Positions 44,400-53,769 of a stretch of 58,996 bases of DNA are shown here, piece by piece; the stretch's first letter is position 1, and the number at the start of each line of letters is the position of its first letter. A program made the translations under genes and the position numbers. Origin of the DNA: Nisaea nitritireducens (GTDB lineage: Bacteria > Pseudomonadota > Alphaproteobacteria > Thalassobaculales > Thalassobaculaceae); assembly GCF_014904795.1 (NCBI RefSeq), contig NZ_JACZFS010000058.1:1-58996 (forward strand), given 5' to 3'. The notes under the pieces were generated by a model. It saw nothing but the letters and a program-made list of their open reading frames with translations. It was not told where the DNA came from and searched no databases.

Positions 44400-45701
44400 T
44401 TAGTAACGGTAGGCCTCGGGCTTGAACGGGCCTTCCTGCGTCACGCCGATATAGGAAGCCTGCTCGTCAGAGAGCTGGGAAAGCATCGCGCCGACCTTCT
44501 TCAGGTGCAGAGCGGCGACCTTCTCGTCCAGTTTCTTCGGCAGCACGTAAACCTGCTTTTCGTATTCGCCGGCATTGTTCCAGAGTTCTATCTGGGCGAG
44601 CGTCTGGTTGGTAAAGGAGGCGCTCATCACGAAGCTCGGGTGGCCGGTGGCGCAGCCGAGGTTAACCAGGCGACCTTCGGCCAGCAGGATGATCCGCTTG
44701 CCGTCCGGGAATTCGACTTCGTCAACCTGCGGCTTCACATTGTGCCAAGTCAGGTTACGCAGCGGCTCGACCTGAATCTCGTTGTCGAAATGGCCGATGT
44801 TGCAGACGATGGCGCGGTCCTTCATGACCCGCATATGGTCCATCGTGAGGATGTCCTTGTTGCCGGTCGCGGTGACGAAGATATCGCCGCGCGGCGCGGC
44901 CTCTTCCATCGTCACGACTTCGTAGCCTTCCATCGCCGCCTGCAGGGCGCAGATCGGGTCGATCTCGGTGACCAGCACCCGGGCACCGCCGTTGCGCAGG
45001 CTGGCGGCCGAGCCTTTGCCGACATCGCCGTAACCGGCGACGACCGCGACCTTGCCCGACAGCATGACGTCGGTGGCCCGGCGAATGCCGTCGGTCAGGC
45101 TCTCACGGCAGCCATAAAGGTTGTCGAACTTGGACTTGGTGACACTGTCATTGACGTTGATCGCCGGAACCTTGAGCGTTCCCGCCTTCGCCATCTCATA
45201 GAGGCGGTGCACACCGGTCGTGGTCTCTTCCGACACGCCGCGGACATCGTCCATCAGCTCCGGATAATCCTCGTGCATCATGATCGTCAGATCGCCGCCG
45301 TCATCCAGCAACATGTTCGGAGCCCAGCCATCCGGACCCTTGATGGTCTGGCGCAGGCACCATTCGTATTCTTCCTCGGTCTCGCCTTTCCAGGCAAAGA
45401 CCGGGATGCCTGCAGCCGCGATAGCAGCTGCGGCCTGGTCCTGAGTGGAGAAGATGTTACAGGAGCTCCAACGGATATCGGCGCCGAGATCCACCAGGGT
45501 CTCGATCAGCACGGCCGTCTGGATGGTCATGTGCAGGCAACCGGTGATGCGCGCGCCGGCCAGCGGCTTCTTGCCGGCATTTTCCTCGCGCAGCGCCATC
45601 AGGCCCGGCATTTCGGTTTCGGCGATCGCGATTTCGCGGCGGCCCCATTCGGCGAGCGAAATATCGGCAACTTTGTAGTCGGTGAAAGCGGCGTCAGCCA
45701 T
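44400..45701 (-). CDS. ahcY: Adenosylhomocysteinase
   Basis: 433 residues. It shows the full set of SAH hydrolase motifs: [32 protein letters not shown], the acidic [10 protein letters not shown] segment, [28 protein letters not shown] (catalytic Lys/Asp), the NAD-binding [14 protein letters not shown], and the C-terminal FKPEAYRY. It hydrolyses S-adenosylhomocysteine to adenosine and homocysteine, relieving methyltransferase inhibition. The start is at ATG 45701, since AGGAG precedes it and the family N-terminus (F-x-D-Y-K-V-A-D) follows. It is divergent from the aminotransferase at 45874. Confidence 0.97.
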   Translation of the reverse strand: MADAAFTDYKVADISLAEWGRREIAIAETEMPGLMALREENAGKKPLAGARITGCLHMTIQTAVLIETLVDLGADIRWSSCNIFSTQDQAAAAIAAAGIPVFAWKGETEEEYEWCLRQTIKGPDGWAPNMLLDDGGDLTIMMHEDYPELMDDVRGVSEETTTGVHRLYEMAKAGTLKVPAINVNDSVTKSKFDNLYGCRESLTDGIRRATDVMLSGKVAVVAGYGDVGKGSAASLRNGGARVLVTEIDPICALQAAMEGYEVVTMEEAAPRGDIFVTATGNKDILTMDHMRVMKDRAIVCNIGHFDNEIQVEPLRNLTWHNVKPQVDEVEFPDGKRIILLAEGRLVNLGCATGHPSFVMSASFTNQTLAQIELWNNAGEYEKQVYVLPKKLDEKVAALHLKKVGAMLSQLSDEQASYIGVTQEGPFKPEAYRY

Positions 45702-45873
45702 GCGGCAGCTCCTTGCACTTTTTCTATCCGGCGTCACTGCCGGTACCCGGTCGCACTGGGCTATATCAGTCCGGGAAAATAGGGGCAAGCAGGCAAAGGA
45801 CAAGAGGTGGCATTGACAGCGCAACCCGGCCCGCCTTATCTGGCCGCCCCGTTGCCTGCTGAAAGACTTTTTG

Positions 45874-47055
45874 ATGCCCCACCATTCCTCCTATATCGCC
45901 GCCATGGGCGGAAGCGACGCCGACGATGCCTGGGCAATTCATACCGAGGCCCGCAAGCGTTATCGGGCAGGCGAGACGGACGTCATCGTGCTGTCAGTGG
46001 GCGATCACGATTTCACCACCGACGAGCGTATCGTTGAGACAGCGGTCAGCGCGCTGCGGGACGGCAAACACCATTACACCGCAAGCATCGGCTTCCTTGC
46101 ACTGCGGGAAAAGCTTGCCGCCTACCACAGCGCACGCATCGGCGAGACGGTCACGGCGGAGAATGTCGCCGTCATTCCAGGCGCCCAGTGCGGTGTCTTT
46201 ACGTCCGGGCTGGTGACGCTCAATCCGGGCGATCACGTCATCGCCTTCGATCCGATGTATGTCACCTATCAAGGCGCGCTGATCGCCCGCGGCGCATCGT
46301 TGAGCCAGGTGCCGCTGCTCCCCGAGAACAGCTTTGTTCCGGATCCGGCCGATATCCGTGCCGCCCTGCGCCCGGAAACCAAGGCGATAGTGATCAACTC
46401 GCCGAATAACCCGACCGGCGCCGTCTGGCCGCGCAGGACCATGGAAGAGATCGCCCGGATCTGCATCGAGCACGACCTGTGGCTGATTTCCGACGAGGTC
46501 TATTGCTCCATGACCTACGATCAGCCGCATTTCAGCCCGCGCCTGATCGACGGCATGAAGGACCGCACACTGTCGGTCTACAGCTTCTCCAAGGGCCATG
46601 CGATGACCGGCTGGCGGCTGGGCTGGATCGTCGCCGATCCGGATACCATCAACGCGGTCGAACAGGTCATGGGCTCAATGCTGTTCGGCTCACCGCCCTT
46701 TATCCAGGAAGCGGCCATGACCGCGCTCGATGAAGCGGTCGATACAGTGGACAGGATTCGCGATCTCTACCGGCACCGCCGCGACCGGGTTTGCGACGCA
46801 TTGTCCGCCGTGCCGAAAGTGAAGGTCCGCAAACCCGATGCCGGCATGTTCCTGATGCTCGATATCCGCGAGACTGGTATGGACACCACCGATTTCGCCT
46901 GGAAACTGCTGGAAGAACAGAAGCTCGCCCTGCTCCCGGGCGAGGGCTTCGGCGACATGCTAGCGGGGCACCTCCGCCTGAGCTTCGGCGCCTCGGACGA
47001 GACACTGGATGAAGCGGGACGACGACTGTCTGCGTTTATCCAGAAGCACGGATAA
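45874..47055 (+). CDS. PLP-dependent aminotransferase, class I/II
   Basis: 393 residues, fold-type I. PLP site features: [20 protein letters not shown] (Asn), [12 protein letters not shown] (Asp, Tyr), and the Schiff-base lysine K240 in [15 protein letters not shown]; the substrate carboxylate arginine is in HLRLSFG near the end. It belongs to the aspartate/aromatic aminotransferase I-beta/gamma group. The amino donor is not determinable; the divergent ahcY neighbour suggests methionine-cycle or general amino-acid metabolism. ATG 45874 is favoured over the adjacent TTG 45871. Confidence 0.87.
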   Translation: MPHHSSYIAAMGGSDADDAWAIHTEARKRYRAGETDVIVLSVGDHDFTTDERIVETAVSALRDGKHHYTASIGFLALREKLAAYHSARIGETVTAENVAVIPGAQCGVFTSGLVTLNPGDHVIAFDPMYVTYQGALIARGASLSQVPLLPENSFVPDPADIRAALRPETKAIVINSPNNPTGAVWPRRTMEEIARICIEHDLWLISDEVYCSMTYDQPHFSPRLIDGMKDRTLSVYSFSKGHAMTGWRLGWIVADPDTINAVEQVMGSMLFGSPPFIQEAAMTALDEAVDTVDRIRDLYRHRRDRVCDALSAVPKVKVRKPDAGMFLMLDIRETGMDTTDFAWKLLEEQKLALLPGEGFGDMLAGHLRLSFGASDETLDEAGRRLSAFIQKHG

Positions 47056-47072
47056 ACACGAGCCGTTTGGGC

Positions 47073-47558
47073 TCAGCGCGCGAATAGCCGGTCGTCCCAC
47101 CAGACCGGCGTTTCCAGTCCGACATCAACCCGCACGAAATCGGCATGTCCCGTATGAAAGACGAAATTGCGCTCCATACGCGCGACAACCGAAGGGACAA
47201 TCAGGATTGCGGAGCGTTTCTCCACATACCATTTCCGGCCGTATTCCCGCGCGGCAATGCCGGAGATATTCGCCCACCCATCGAGAAGATCCGGATTCAT
47301 CACCTCGTAGGAGAGTCCCGCCGGGAGCGTGATTTCGATGAAATGCTGATTGCCCGGCAGCTCACCGCCGAAATGCACCAGCTTCTCCAGCATCGCGGTC
47401 GAGTAATGCTCCGAGGCATAAATCACCCCTGAGCCGGCCTCGTGCCAGCGGCCGAACGCTTGCCGGGCTCCGCCGTCATCCCAAATCGGAAATTCGCCGT
47501 CCGGATCGCCGATCCTGTAGCCCGTCAACGGCTCCGGCAATGTCCGCAACGCAGTCAT
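47073..47558 (-). CDS. RES-domain toxin
   Basis: 161 residues with the RES-fold elements: Y-R-I-G (conserved Arg), GRWHEAGSGVIYASEHYSTAMLEKLVHFG (conserved Glu region), and the C-terminal serine-containing strand. RES toxins degrade NAD+ (glycohydrolase or phosphorylase activity) in the cytoplasm and halt growth until neutralised. Its start overlaps the antitoxin stop by four bases (ATGA), the usual antitoxin-first arrangement. Confidence 0.88.
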   Translation of the reverse strand: MTALRTLPEPLTGYRIGDPDGEFPIWDDGGARQAFGRWHEAGSGVIYASEHYSTAMLEKLVHFGGELPGNQHFIEITLPAGLSYEVMNPDLLDGWANISGIAAREYGRKWYVEKRSAILIVPSVVARMERNFVFHTGHADFVRVDVGLETPVWWDDRLFAR

Positions 47559-48022
47559 ACCGCGAAGCCGGACTCCGCACGCCGCAACAGGTTGATGACA
47601 GCATCCGTCCCTGCCGAGCTGGACCGCGCGAGATCGAGTGGCGCGCGACCATGCAACAGGGGATGGGGCCGATTGAGGAACCGGGAGATTGCCGGCATGT
47701 CACCGCGATAGAGCCGGCTCGCGGCATCAATGACACGCGAAACCTCATAGAGCCGCTCGCTCATTTCCCGCGAAAGCACTTTGCGCTGTTTTTTCGCACG
47801 GCGCAGTGTCGCTTCCGGGATGAGCGGGCCGACTATACTGGCTCGGCCAAGGAGAGTGCCAAGAGCCTCGGCCGCCGACACATCTAGTCCCGAGGCCACA
47901 TGGTCCGCCAGTAGGATATCATCCAGAGAAGCGGACTCTTTCAAGCCCAGCAGTTTCCCGACCCGGGCGGCTTCTGTGCCCGGAAGGTTTTCAGGGCTCA
48001 TATAGACATCAAGCGCGACCAT
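47555..48022 (-). CDS. Xre/MbcA/ParS-type antitoxin (DUF2384)
   Basis: 155 residues. The N-terminal Xre-like helical region (about 20-95) is followed by the DUF2384 toxin-binding domain (SERLYEVSRVIDAASRLYRGDMPAISRFLNRPHPLLHGRAPLDLARSSSAGTDAVINLL). It would bind and occlude the RES toxin active site and repress its own promoter. GGAGG precedes the ATG at 48022. The upstream region has an excellent promoter and operators (48040-48084). Confidence 0.87.
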   Translation of the reverse strand: MVALDVYMSPENLPGTEAARVGKLLGLKESASLDDILLADHVASGLDVSAAEALGTLLGRASIVGPLIPEATLRRAKKQRKVLSREMSERLYEVSRVIDAASRLYRGDMPAISRFLNRPHPLLHGRAPLDLARSSSAGTDAVINLLRRAESGFAV

Positions 48023-48039
48023 GGCATGTGCCTCCGGTG

Positions 48040-48084
48040 ATCGTCATTTGACGATAATATAAGCGCCAAGTGACGATTCTTCAA
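48040..48084 (-). promoter_or_regulatory. Promoter and operator of the RES/Xre toxin-antitoxin operon
   Basis: On the minus strand: TTGAAG (48079-48084), 17 bp spacer, TATATT (48056-48061). A perfect palindrome ATCGTCA-2 bp-TGACGAT (48040-48055) abuts the -10 box, and a second half-site, ATCGTCA on the minus strand (48071-48077), lies in the spacer. This is the expected layout for antitoxin-complex autorepression. Confidence 0.75.
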
Positions 48085-48119
48085 TTGCCATGCATTTCAA
48101 CGCCTATTGCATGGGAGAA

Positions 48120-48590
48120 TCAGAGCCGTTTTTCCATATCCATCGAGGTCGGGGCGTCGAAGCCTGCATGGGTCTGACGGCCGGTTTCAACAAAGCCCCA
48201 GCGCCGGAAATACTCGATATTGTGCTGCAGGACGAGGCGAACGCCGAGGGTGATCCGGGCGGCGCCTGTGGCGCGGGCATGGGCCTCGACAGCTTCAATC
48301 AGACGGCGGGCAATGCCGCGGCAGCGCACGTCGGGATCGACGGCCAGCCGGTCGAGATAAACAGCGTCTCCTTTTTGCGTGGCGAAGACGGCGCCGCTGA
48401 TCCTGCCGTCATCCTCAGCCAGAAACAGCCGGTTCTTTTCCAGCCGTTTGCGCAGACTGTCGACCGTTTCCGTCAGCGCCCCACTTTCCGGCTCGAGCTT
48501 GCCCCGGTACTGCGCGAAGGCGCGATGAACCAGAGTGACAATCTCGGCGAGATCGTCGCGTGCCGGATCATAGGGCCGGGCTCCGGTCAT
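48120..48590 (-). CDS. GNAT family N-acetyltransferase
   Basis: 156 residues. The acetyl-CoA motif is seen in VYLDRLAVDPDVRCRGIARRLIEAVEAHAR (R-C-R-G-I-A), followed by ITLGVRLVLQHNIEYFRRWGFVETG. The substrate is unknown. Its ATG at 48590 overlaps the aminotransferase stop by four bases, so the two are co-translated and probably act in one pathway. A longer in-frame extension exists upstream but lies inside the aminotransferase gene. Confidence 0.82.
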   Translation of the reverse strand: MTGARPYDPARDDLAEIVTLVHRAFAQYRGKLEPESGALTETVDSLRKRLEKNRLFLAEDDGRISGAVFATQKGDAVYLDRLAVDPDVRCRGIARRLIEAVEAHARATGAARITLGVRLVLQHNIEYFRRWGFVETGRQTHAGFDAPTSMDMEKRL

Positions 48591-49768
48591 GCGGCAAGGC
48601 TCGCCCGCAGGCGTTTCGCCAGCTCTGGCATATCCTCGGCTTTGGCGTTGGCGAAAGCCAGGCGCAGAAAGCGCTCCTGACCGGGGCCAAAGAAGCTGCC
48701 CGGCAGGCACAGGATATTCTGCTCGTCCGCCAGCTTGCGGGCCACCTGCTTCGCGCTCAGATCCTCGAATGGATGCCGGACATAGGAGAAATAGGCACCA
48801 GCGGAAACCAGCTCATAGCCGAGATCGTTTGACCGGAAAGCCGCCTCCAGCGCTTCCTTGCGCCCCTTCAGCATATCCCGCTTCTCAGCCACCCAAGGCC
48901 AGACATGGCGCAGGCCATAGAGCGCAGCATATTGCGAGATACGCGGCGTGCAGATCTGGATCGTGTCCATGATCTTGGTCACCGCGTCGATGGTCTTGGC
49001 GCCGGCCATCACGGAACCCGCGCGGTAGCCGGTCAGACTGAAAGTCTTGGAGAAGCTGTAGAGCTGGATCAGCGTCTCGCCCCACTTCTCGTCCCTGAAC
49101 AGGTCATGCGGCGGGCCGTTCTCGTCTTCCAGAAAATCCCGGTAGGTCTCATCCAAGATCAACGCGATACCGCGTTCGGCGGCAAGGTCGCGGAATTCGG
49201 CGATGACTTCTGGCGGATAGACGGCGCCGGTCGGGTTGTTCGGCGAGACCAGCACGATGGCTTTGGTCTTGTCGGTCAGCATCTTGCGGGCCTCTTCCGG
49301 GTCAGGCACACCGGCCCGGTCAAAGCGGAACGGCAGATGGATCGGGTCGATCCCCTGCATTTCCAGCCACATCTGGTGATTGAAGTAATAGGGCACTGGC
49401 AGCATCACGGCATCGCCGGCCTGCGCAATGGCGAGAACCGCCATGCAGAAGGCCTGGTTGCAACCAGCCGAAATCAGCACGTTCTCCGGCCCGATCACCC
49501 CGCCATAGCGGGTCGCGACGTGGTCCGCCAGTTCCTGACGAAGCTCCACCACGCCGCGGATCATGGAGTATTGCGCTGTCTCGAAATCGGCCGCGCGGGC
49601 GGCAACATGATCCGTCAGCTCTTTTGCCGGCGGATAGCTCGGCACGGCCTGGGACAGGTCCAGCAGCGGCTTTTCCGCCGGAAAGGTCCGGCCGGCAATC
49701 CAGGTCTGGGACTCGGCAATCGGCGGTTCGATTGCGCTGAGCACATCGGCATTCAAGACGAAAGTCAT
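48587..49768 (-). CDS. PLP-dependent aminotransferase
   Basis: 393 residues from ATG 49768 (GTG 49777 would add three). Family motifs: [29 protein letters not shown], the Schiff-base lysine K241 in YSFSKTFSLTGYRAG, and a C-terminal arginine in RFLRLAFAN. It is a class I/II enzyme with aspartate/kynurenine-type features. The N-terminus includes TWIAGRTFPAEKPLLDLSQAVPSYPPA. It is co-translated with the downstream GNAT gene. Confidence 0.86.
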   Translation of the reverse strand: MTFVLNADVLSAIEPPIAESQTWIAGRTFPAEKPLLDLSQAVPSYPPAKELTDHVAARAADFETAQYSMIRGVVELRQELADHVATRYGGVIGPENVLISAGCNQAFCMAVLAIAQAGDAVMLPVPYYFNHQMWLEMQGIDPIHLPFRFDRAGVPDPEEARKMLTDKTKAIVLVSPNNPTGAVYPPEVIAEFRDLAAERGIALILDETYRDFLEDENGPPHDLFRDEKWGETLIQLYSFSKTFSLTGYRAGSVMAGAKTIDAVTKIMDTIQICTPRISQYAALYGLRHVWPWVAEKRDMLKGRKEALEAAFRSNDLGYELVSAGAYFSYVRHPFEDLSAKQVARKLADEQNILCLPGSFFGPGQERFLRLAFANAKAEDMPELAKRLRASLAA

Positions 49769-49807
49769 GGGGCTCACCCGAAGGAGCAGGAAGGGAATTG
49801 GCGCAGA

Positions 49808-51580
49808 CTAGAGACTGTCGTTGAAATCGTCCAGCAGCGCGGAGATCCGGCCCTCATCGCCCTGATCCATGATCGCCAGCGCCCGGCGCGTCGCCGCACC
49901 GGTGTCGAGCGCACGCACCCTCTGCTTCACACGCGGAATGCTGTGCGAGGACATCGACAGCTCCCGTACGCCGAGCCCTGTCAGCAACGGCGTATAGCGC
50001 GGATCGCCCGCGATCTCGCCGCAGATGCTGACTGGGATACCGGCCCTGTGCCCGGCATCGACGGTGAACTGGATCAGCCGCAACACCGCCGGATGCAGCG
50101 GATTGTAGAGCCCGGCCACCGCATCGTCGCTGCGATCGATGGCAAGCGCATAGCTGGTCAGATCGTTCGTCCCGATGGCGAAATAGTCGACCTCGCGGGC
50201 CAGGCTGTCGGCCATCAGGGCTGCGCACGGGACCTCGATCATCGCACCCAGCGGCGGTATGGGATCGGCGATACGGACACCCTTGCGCTTCAGGCGTTTG
50301 ACCACCTTTGTCAGAATACGCCTGGATTGACGGATCTGCTCCGCTGAGGAAATCAGCGGCAGCAGCAGCCGGACCGGGCCGTGCGCGCCCGCACGCAGGA
50401 TTGCGGCAAGCTGGGTTTCGAACAGTTTCGGCTCCGCAAGGGACAGCCGGACCCCGCGCAGCCCGAGCGCGGGATTGGGCGAAATACCGATCTTGCCGCC
50501 GAGCGCCGAAGAAATCTTGTCACCACCGACATCGAGCGTCCGGATCGTTACCGGCAGACCGCCCATGCCTTCGACGATGCCCCGCAACACGGCATATTGC
50601 TCGTCCTCGCTTGGCAGCGTGTCCCGGTTCATGAACAGGAATTCGGTGCGCAGCAGGCCGACACCTTCGGCCCCTGACCGCATTGCCCCTTCGACATCCC
50701 GTGGCAATTCAAGGTTCGCCAGCAGGGAAATGCACTCCCCGTCCCGGCTTTCCGCCGGCAGCGACCGCAACCGCGCGAGCTGACGCTCCAGCCGCTTGCG
50801 CGCCTCCGCCTTCCGTTCGAACTCCGCCAGAGTTGCGTCACTCGGCGCGACGACGATCCGGCCGTGCTCGCCATCGACCAGCACCTGTTCCCCGGACCGG
50901 ACCTTTGCGAGCAATCCCTGCACACCAAGAACCGCTGGCAGCCCCATCGACCGGGCCATGATCGCCGAGTGGCCTTCCGGCCCGCCCGTCGTTGTCACCA
51001 AAGCCGCCACCCTGGTCGGATCAAGCAGCGCCGTATCGGCTGGGCTGAGCTCGTCCGCGATGATCACCGCGTTTTTCGGCAGGACGGAAAAGGCCTGATA
51101 GGGCTTGTCCGCGAGATTTCGCAAAATCCGGCCAGCCACATCCCGCACGTCATTGATCCGGGCCGCGAGATAGGGGTCCTTCATTGCAGCGAAGGCTTCG
51201 CTGATTTCATGCACGACCGATTGAACGGCGGCTTCCGCGTTGATCTTGCGTTTGCGGATCAGCGCCTCGGTGCCCGCCCCCACCCGGCCGGAGCCGAGCA
51301 TCGCGGCATGCGCGTCGAGCAGCGGGGCTAATTCCTCCGCGACCGATTCCGGCATGTTCGCCGTTTTTTGCCGCAGCTTGCCGACCTGCTTCTGTGCCTT
51401 GACCAGAGCCGCGCGGAACCGCTCGGCTTCCGCCTCGACATGCGCGTCCTCCAGTTCGTATTCCGGTAGCTGGCCGAGACCGGTCTCGACGACATGAGCA
51501 ACGCCAATGGCGATCCCGGCGGAAACGCCGACCCCGTCAATGATCCGTTCCCCGCCTTTTTCGGATACCCGTTTAACCAT
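49808..51580 (-). CDS. ptsI: PTS enzyme I (phosphoenolpyruvate-protein phosphotransferase)
   Basis: 590 residues without an N-terminal GAF domain, so it is PtsI-like rather than PtsP. The phosphorylated histidine is H204 in TTGGPEGHSAIMARSMG; the PEP-binding barrel has TEFLFMNRDTLPSEDEQ, IRTLDVGGDK, and the C-terminal NDLTSYALAIDRSD and catalytic Cys in SICGEIAGDP. It takes phosphate from PEP and passes it to HPr. The start is at 51580 (GAGGAT upstream). It is the last gene of the hprK-rapZ-EIIA-HPr-EI operon; no sugar permease is present, implying a regulatory PTS. Confidence 0.93.
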   Translation of the reverse strand: MVKRVSEKGGERIIDGVGVSAGIAIGVAHVVETGLGQLPEYELEDAHVEAEAERFRAALVKAQKQVGKLRQKTANMPESVAEELAPLLDAHAAMLGSGRVGAGTEALIRKRKINAEAAVQSVVHEISEAFAAMKDPYLAARINDVRDVAGRILRNLADKPYQAFSVLPKNAVIIADELSPADTALLDPTRVAALVTTTGGPEGHSAIMARSMGLPAVLGVQGLLAKVRSGEQVLVDGEHGRIVVAPSDATLAEFERKAEARKRLERQLARLRSLPAESRDGECISLLANLELPRDVEGAMRSGAEGVGLLRTEFLFMNRDTLPSEDEQYAVLRGIVEGMGGLPVTIRTLDVGGDKISSALGGKIGISPNPALGLRGVRLSLAEPKLFETQLAAILRAGAHGPVRLLLPLISSAEQIRQSRRILTKVVKRLKRKGVRIADPIPPLGAMIEVPCAALMADSLAREVDYFAIGTNDLTSYALAIDRSDDAVAGLYNPLHPAVLRLIQFTVDAGHRAGIPVSICGEIAGDPRYTPLLTGLGVRELSMSSHSIPRVKQRVRALDTGAATRRALAIMDQGDEGRISALLDDFNDSL

Positions 51581-51593
51581 GGCGGTCAGATCC

Positions 51594-51899
51594 TCAATCT
51601 TCGTCGAATTTATCGTCCACAAGTTTGGCGATGGCGTCGAGCGCGTCTTGTGCGTCCGCCCCTTCGGCAGCGACATGGATGGTACAGCCCGGCGCGGCAG
51701 CCAGCATCATCAACCCCATGATCGACCGCCCCGAGACTGTCATGTCGCCCTTGGTCACGGAAATCTCCGCCGCAAATGTATCAGCCAACTTGACGAATTT
51801 CGCCGCCGCCCGCGCATGCAGGCCGCGCTGGTTCACGATGGTCAAATCCCGTTCCACTGCGGACGACGCCGCCGACCGGTTTCCCATCACGTCATTCAC
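51594..51899 (-). CDS. ptsH: HPr phosphocarrier protein
   Basis: 101 residues. Histidine-phosphorylation site H28 in NQRGLHARAAAKF and the regulatory serine S59 in VSGRSIMGLMML are both present at the standard 31-residue spacing. It therefore carries both the EI phosphosite and the HprK site. The N-terminus is about 13 residues longer than in E. coli HPr; an internal ATG at 51887 may be the true start. It overlaps the EIIA gene by 8 bp. Confidence 0.92.
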   Translation of the reverse strand: MNDVMGNRSAASSAVERDLTIVNQRGLHARAAAKFVKLADTFAAEISVTKGDMTVSGRSIMGLMMLAAAPGCTIHVAAEGADAQDALDAIAKLVDDKFDED

Positions 51900-52317
51900 C
51901 GGCGAGAACCTGAGATGCGATGCGGATATATTTGCGTCCCGCCTCCTGCGCCTCGTTCGCCGCCGCCGCGAGATCCATGCTGTTCCGCACGCTCGCCAGC
52001 TTGATCAACATCGGCAGATTAGCGCCCGCGAGCACTTCCACATTCGCCTTTTCCATGATCGAGATGGCCAGGTTCGACGGCGTACCGCCGAACATGTCGG
52101 TCAGCACGATCACGCCCTTTCCCTGATCCACCGCCCCGACGCTTTCCAGAATCTCGGCCCGGCGCTGTTCCATATCGTCCTCCGGACCGATACAGACAGT
52201 GGCCAGATGCTCCTGCGGCCCGACAACATGTTCCACCGCCGAACGGAACTCGTCCGCGAGTTTTCCGTGCGTTACCAATACGATGCCAATCGGCAATTCG
52301 TTCGCCTCCGCGTCCAT
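51892..52317 (-). CDS. PTS EIIA component, mannose family
   Basis: 141 residues. GIVLVTHGKLADEF carries the phospho-histidine H17; VLTDMFGGTPSNLAI is the mannose-family EIIA signature. Without EIIB/C/D genes nearby it is presumably a regulatory end-acceptor of the phosphorelay (EI - HPr - EIIA), as in other alphaproteobacteria where it influences ChvG/ChvI or polyhydroxybutyrate metabolism. AAGGGG precedes the ATG. Confidence 0.9.
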   Translation of the reverse strand: MDAEANELPIGIVLVTHGKLADEFRSAVEHVVGPQEHLATVCIGPEDDMEQRRAEILESVGAVDQGKGVIVLTDMFGGTPSNLAISIMEKANVEVLAGANLPMLIKLASVRNSMDLAAAANEAQEAGRKYIRIASQVLAGE

Positions 52318-52383
52318 CTGGTTAGCCCCTTGCCTGCAGTGTTCTAAGCACTGTCCCGTCGCGCCGACTCTTTTTCATGCGGA

Positions 52384-53322
52384 TCATTCCTGCCCGCTGC
52401 GATCGACATCGCGGTGCAACAAAGTGACAGCAAGCCCGTCCGCCTTCAACTCTCTCGCAAGCTTTTCCGCCACGAATACGGACCGGTGCCGTCCACCGGT
52501 GCAGCCCACCGCAATGGTGAGATAGCTCTTCCCCTCTGCCAGAAAACGCGGCATCAGGGGAGTCAGAAATCCGACGAGGCGCTCGTAAAAAGCCGAAAAC
52601 TCAGAGTCCGCCGCAACATAGTCGGCGACCTCCGCGTTTCGGCCGTCGAACGGGCGCAGCCGATCATCATAATGCGGGTTACGCAAGAAACGGACATCGA
52701 ACACCATGTCGGCCTCGCGCGGCACACCGCGGCGGAAGCTGAAGGATGTGACGGTGATCGTCAGACCGCTGCTGCCGGCAATGCCGACTTGCTCGGCAAA
52801 GACCCGCTTGAAATCGGCGGTGGTCAGACGGGAGGTGTCGATGGTCACGTCCGCCTGCTCGCGCAACGGCGCCAGCAATTCGCGCTCGGTGCGAATGCCG
52901 TCCGCCACCGGCCTGTCGATCGCCAGTGGATGGCGCCGCCGGGTTTCGGTAAAGCGGCGGATCAGCACGTCCGTATCGCAGTCGAGAAATACCACGGTCA
53001 GCGTGACGTCGGCTCTTTGTCTCAGGGCCGCCAGCTCGGCGCTCAGCCTCTGCGGTGTGAAATCACGGGTTCTGGTATCGATCCCGACGGCGATCCGGTG
53101 ATCCCCGCCCGGCTCGGCGCGCGGCGCCAGCAGCGCCGGCAGCAGCGACAAGGGTAAATTGTCGACCGCTTCGAACTCGGCATCTTCCAGTGCTTTAAGG
53201 CTTGTGGTCCGACCGGCGCCCGAAAGGCCAGTCACCAGAACAACCCTGAGCGGCTGTCCGGTTGCATCAGCGGATGCCTGCACGTCTATCTCCCCCTCAA
53301 CGCGCATTTCCGAGGGCCGCAT
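52384..53322 (-). CDS. rapZ: RNase adapter protein / P-loop regulator RapZ
   Basis: 312 residues. Walker A GLSGAGRTT at 32-40; LEDAEFEAVDNLPLSLLP, VFLDCDTDVLIRRFTETRRRHPL and the C-terminal SYLTIAVGCTGGRHRSVFVAEKLA are the RapZ signatures. In enterobacteria RapZ delivers small RNAs to RNase E and senses GlcN6P; in alphaproteobacteria it is linked to PTS genes. Its ATG overlaps the hprK stop (TAATG). Met6 (53307) is a possible alternative start. Confidence 0.93.
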   Translation of the reverse strand: MRPSEMRVEGEIDVQASADATGQPLRVVLVTGLSGAGRTTSLKALEDAEFEAVDNLPLSLLPALLAPRAEPGGDHRIAVGIDTRTRDFTPQRLSAELAALRQRADVTLTVVFLDCDTDVLIRRFTETRRRHPLAIDRPVADGIRTERELLAPLREQADVTIDTSRLTTADFKRVFAEQVGIAGSSGLTITVTSFSFRRGVPREADMVFDVRFLRNPHYDDRLRPFDGRNAEVADYVAADSEFSAFYERLVGFLTPLMPRFLAEGKSYLTIAVGCTGGRHRSVFVAEKLARELKADGLAVTLLHRDVDRSGQE

Positions 53323-53741
53323 TATTTGGCCGGATAGTGAGTGAGCGCAAGACGCACTTTTGCCGGGGCCGATGCCTCGAACGGGGCAAGCGCGATCAGA
53401 GGAACCGTCAGCTCCAGATAGGTGCAGGCTCCGGCCTCCGGAAAACGCTCAACCTGCTCCGGCGGCACCAGATCGATGACCAGATCGAGCGGCGACCGTC
53501 TTGTGTTGGCCACGGGCACGATACCCACACCACGCACTTCAAGCTGTCCCGCAATCGTATCCGGTGCGCTGGCAACGAGTCGGCCCGATTCACGGACCAG
53601 CCGGGTCTGATCGTCGGACACCAGCATGGCCCCGCCTTCGATCAGGCGCAGAGCCAGATCGGACTTTCCGCTGCCACTCGGACCGCGCAGCAGAACCGCG
53701 CGGCCGTCAATGGCGACCGTCGTGCCATATACCAGTTCCAT
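53322..53741 (-). CDS. hprK: HPr kinase/phosphorylase, short alphaproteobacterial form
   Basis: 139 residues, only the C-terminal catalytic domain (Firmicutes enzymes have about 310). The Walker A motif GPSGSGKSD is at 20-28, and the HprK signature loop is around LEVRGVGIVPVANTRRSPLDLVIDLV. It phosphorylates the regulatory serine of HPr (S59 here), coupling PTS flow to cell energy state. It sits between chvG and rapZ on the same strand, 28 bp after chvG. Confidence 0.92.
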   Translation of the reverse strand: MELVYGTTVAIDGRAVLLRGPSGSGKSDLALRLIEGGAMLVSDDQTRLVRESGRLVASAPDTIAGQLEVRGVGIVPVANTRRSPLDLVIDLVPPEQVERFPEAGACTYLELTVPLIALAPFEASAPAKVRLALTHYPAK

Positions 53742-53769
53742 CGGATCCCCGCCGTGGTCCCTTTAGCCG

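Noticed and set aside
45702-45873. SAH or SAM riboswitch upstream of ahcY.
   Set aside because: A small CCGGC/GCCGG hairpin is present, but the conserved cores of the known classes were not found in the ~100 bp leader.
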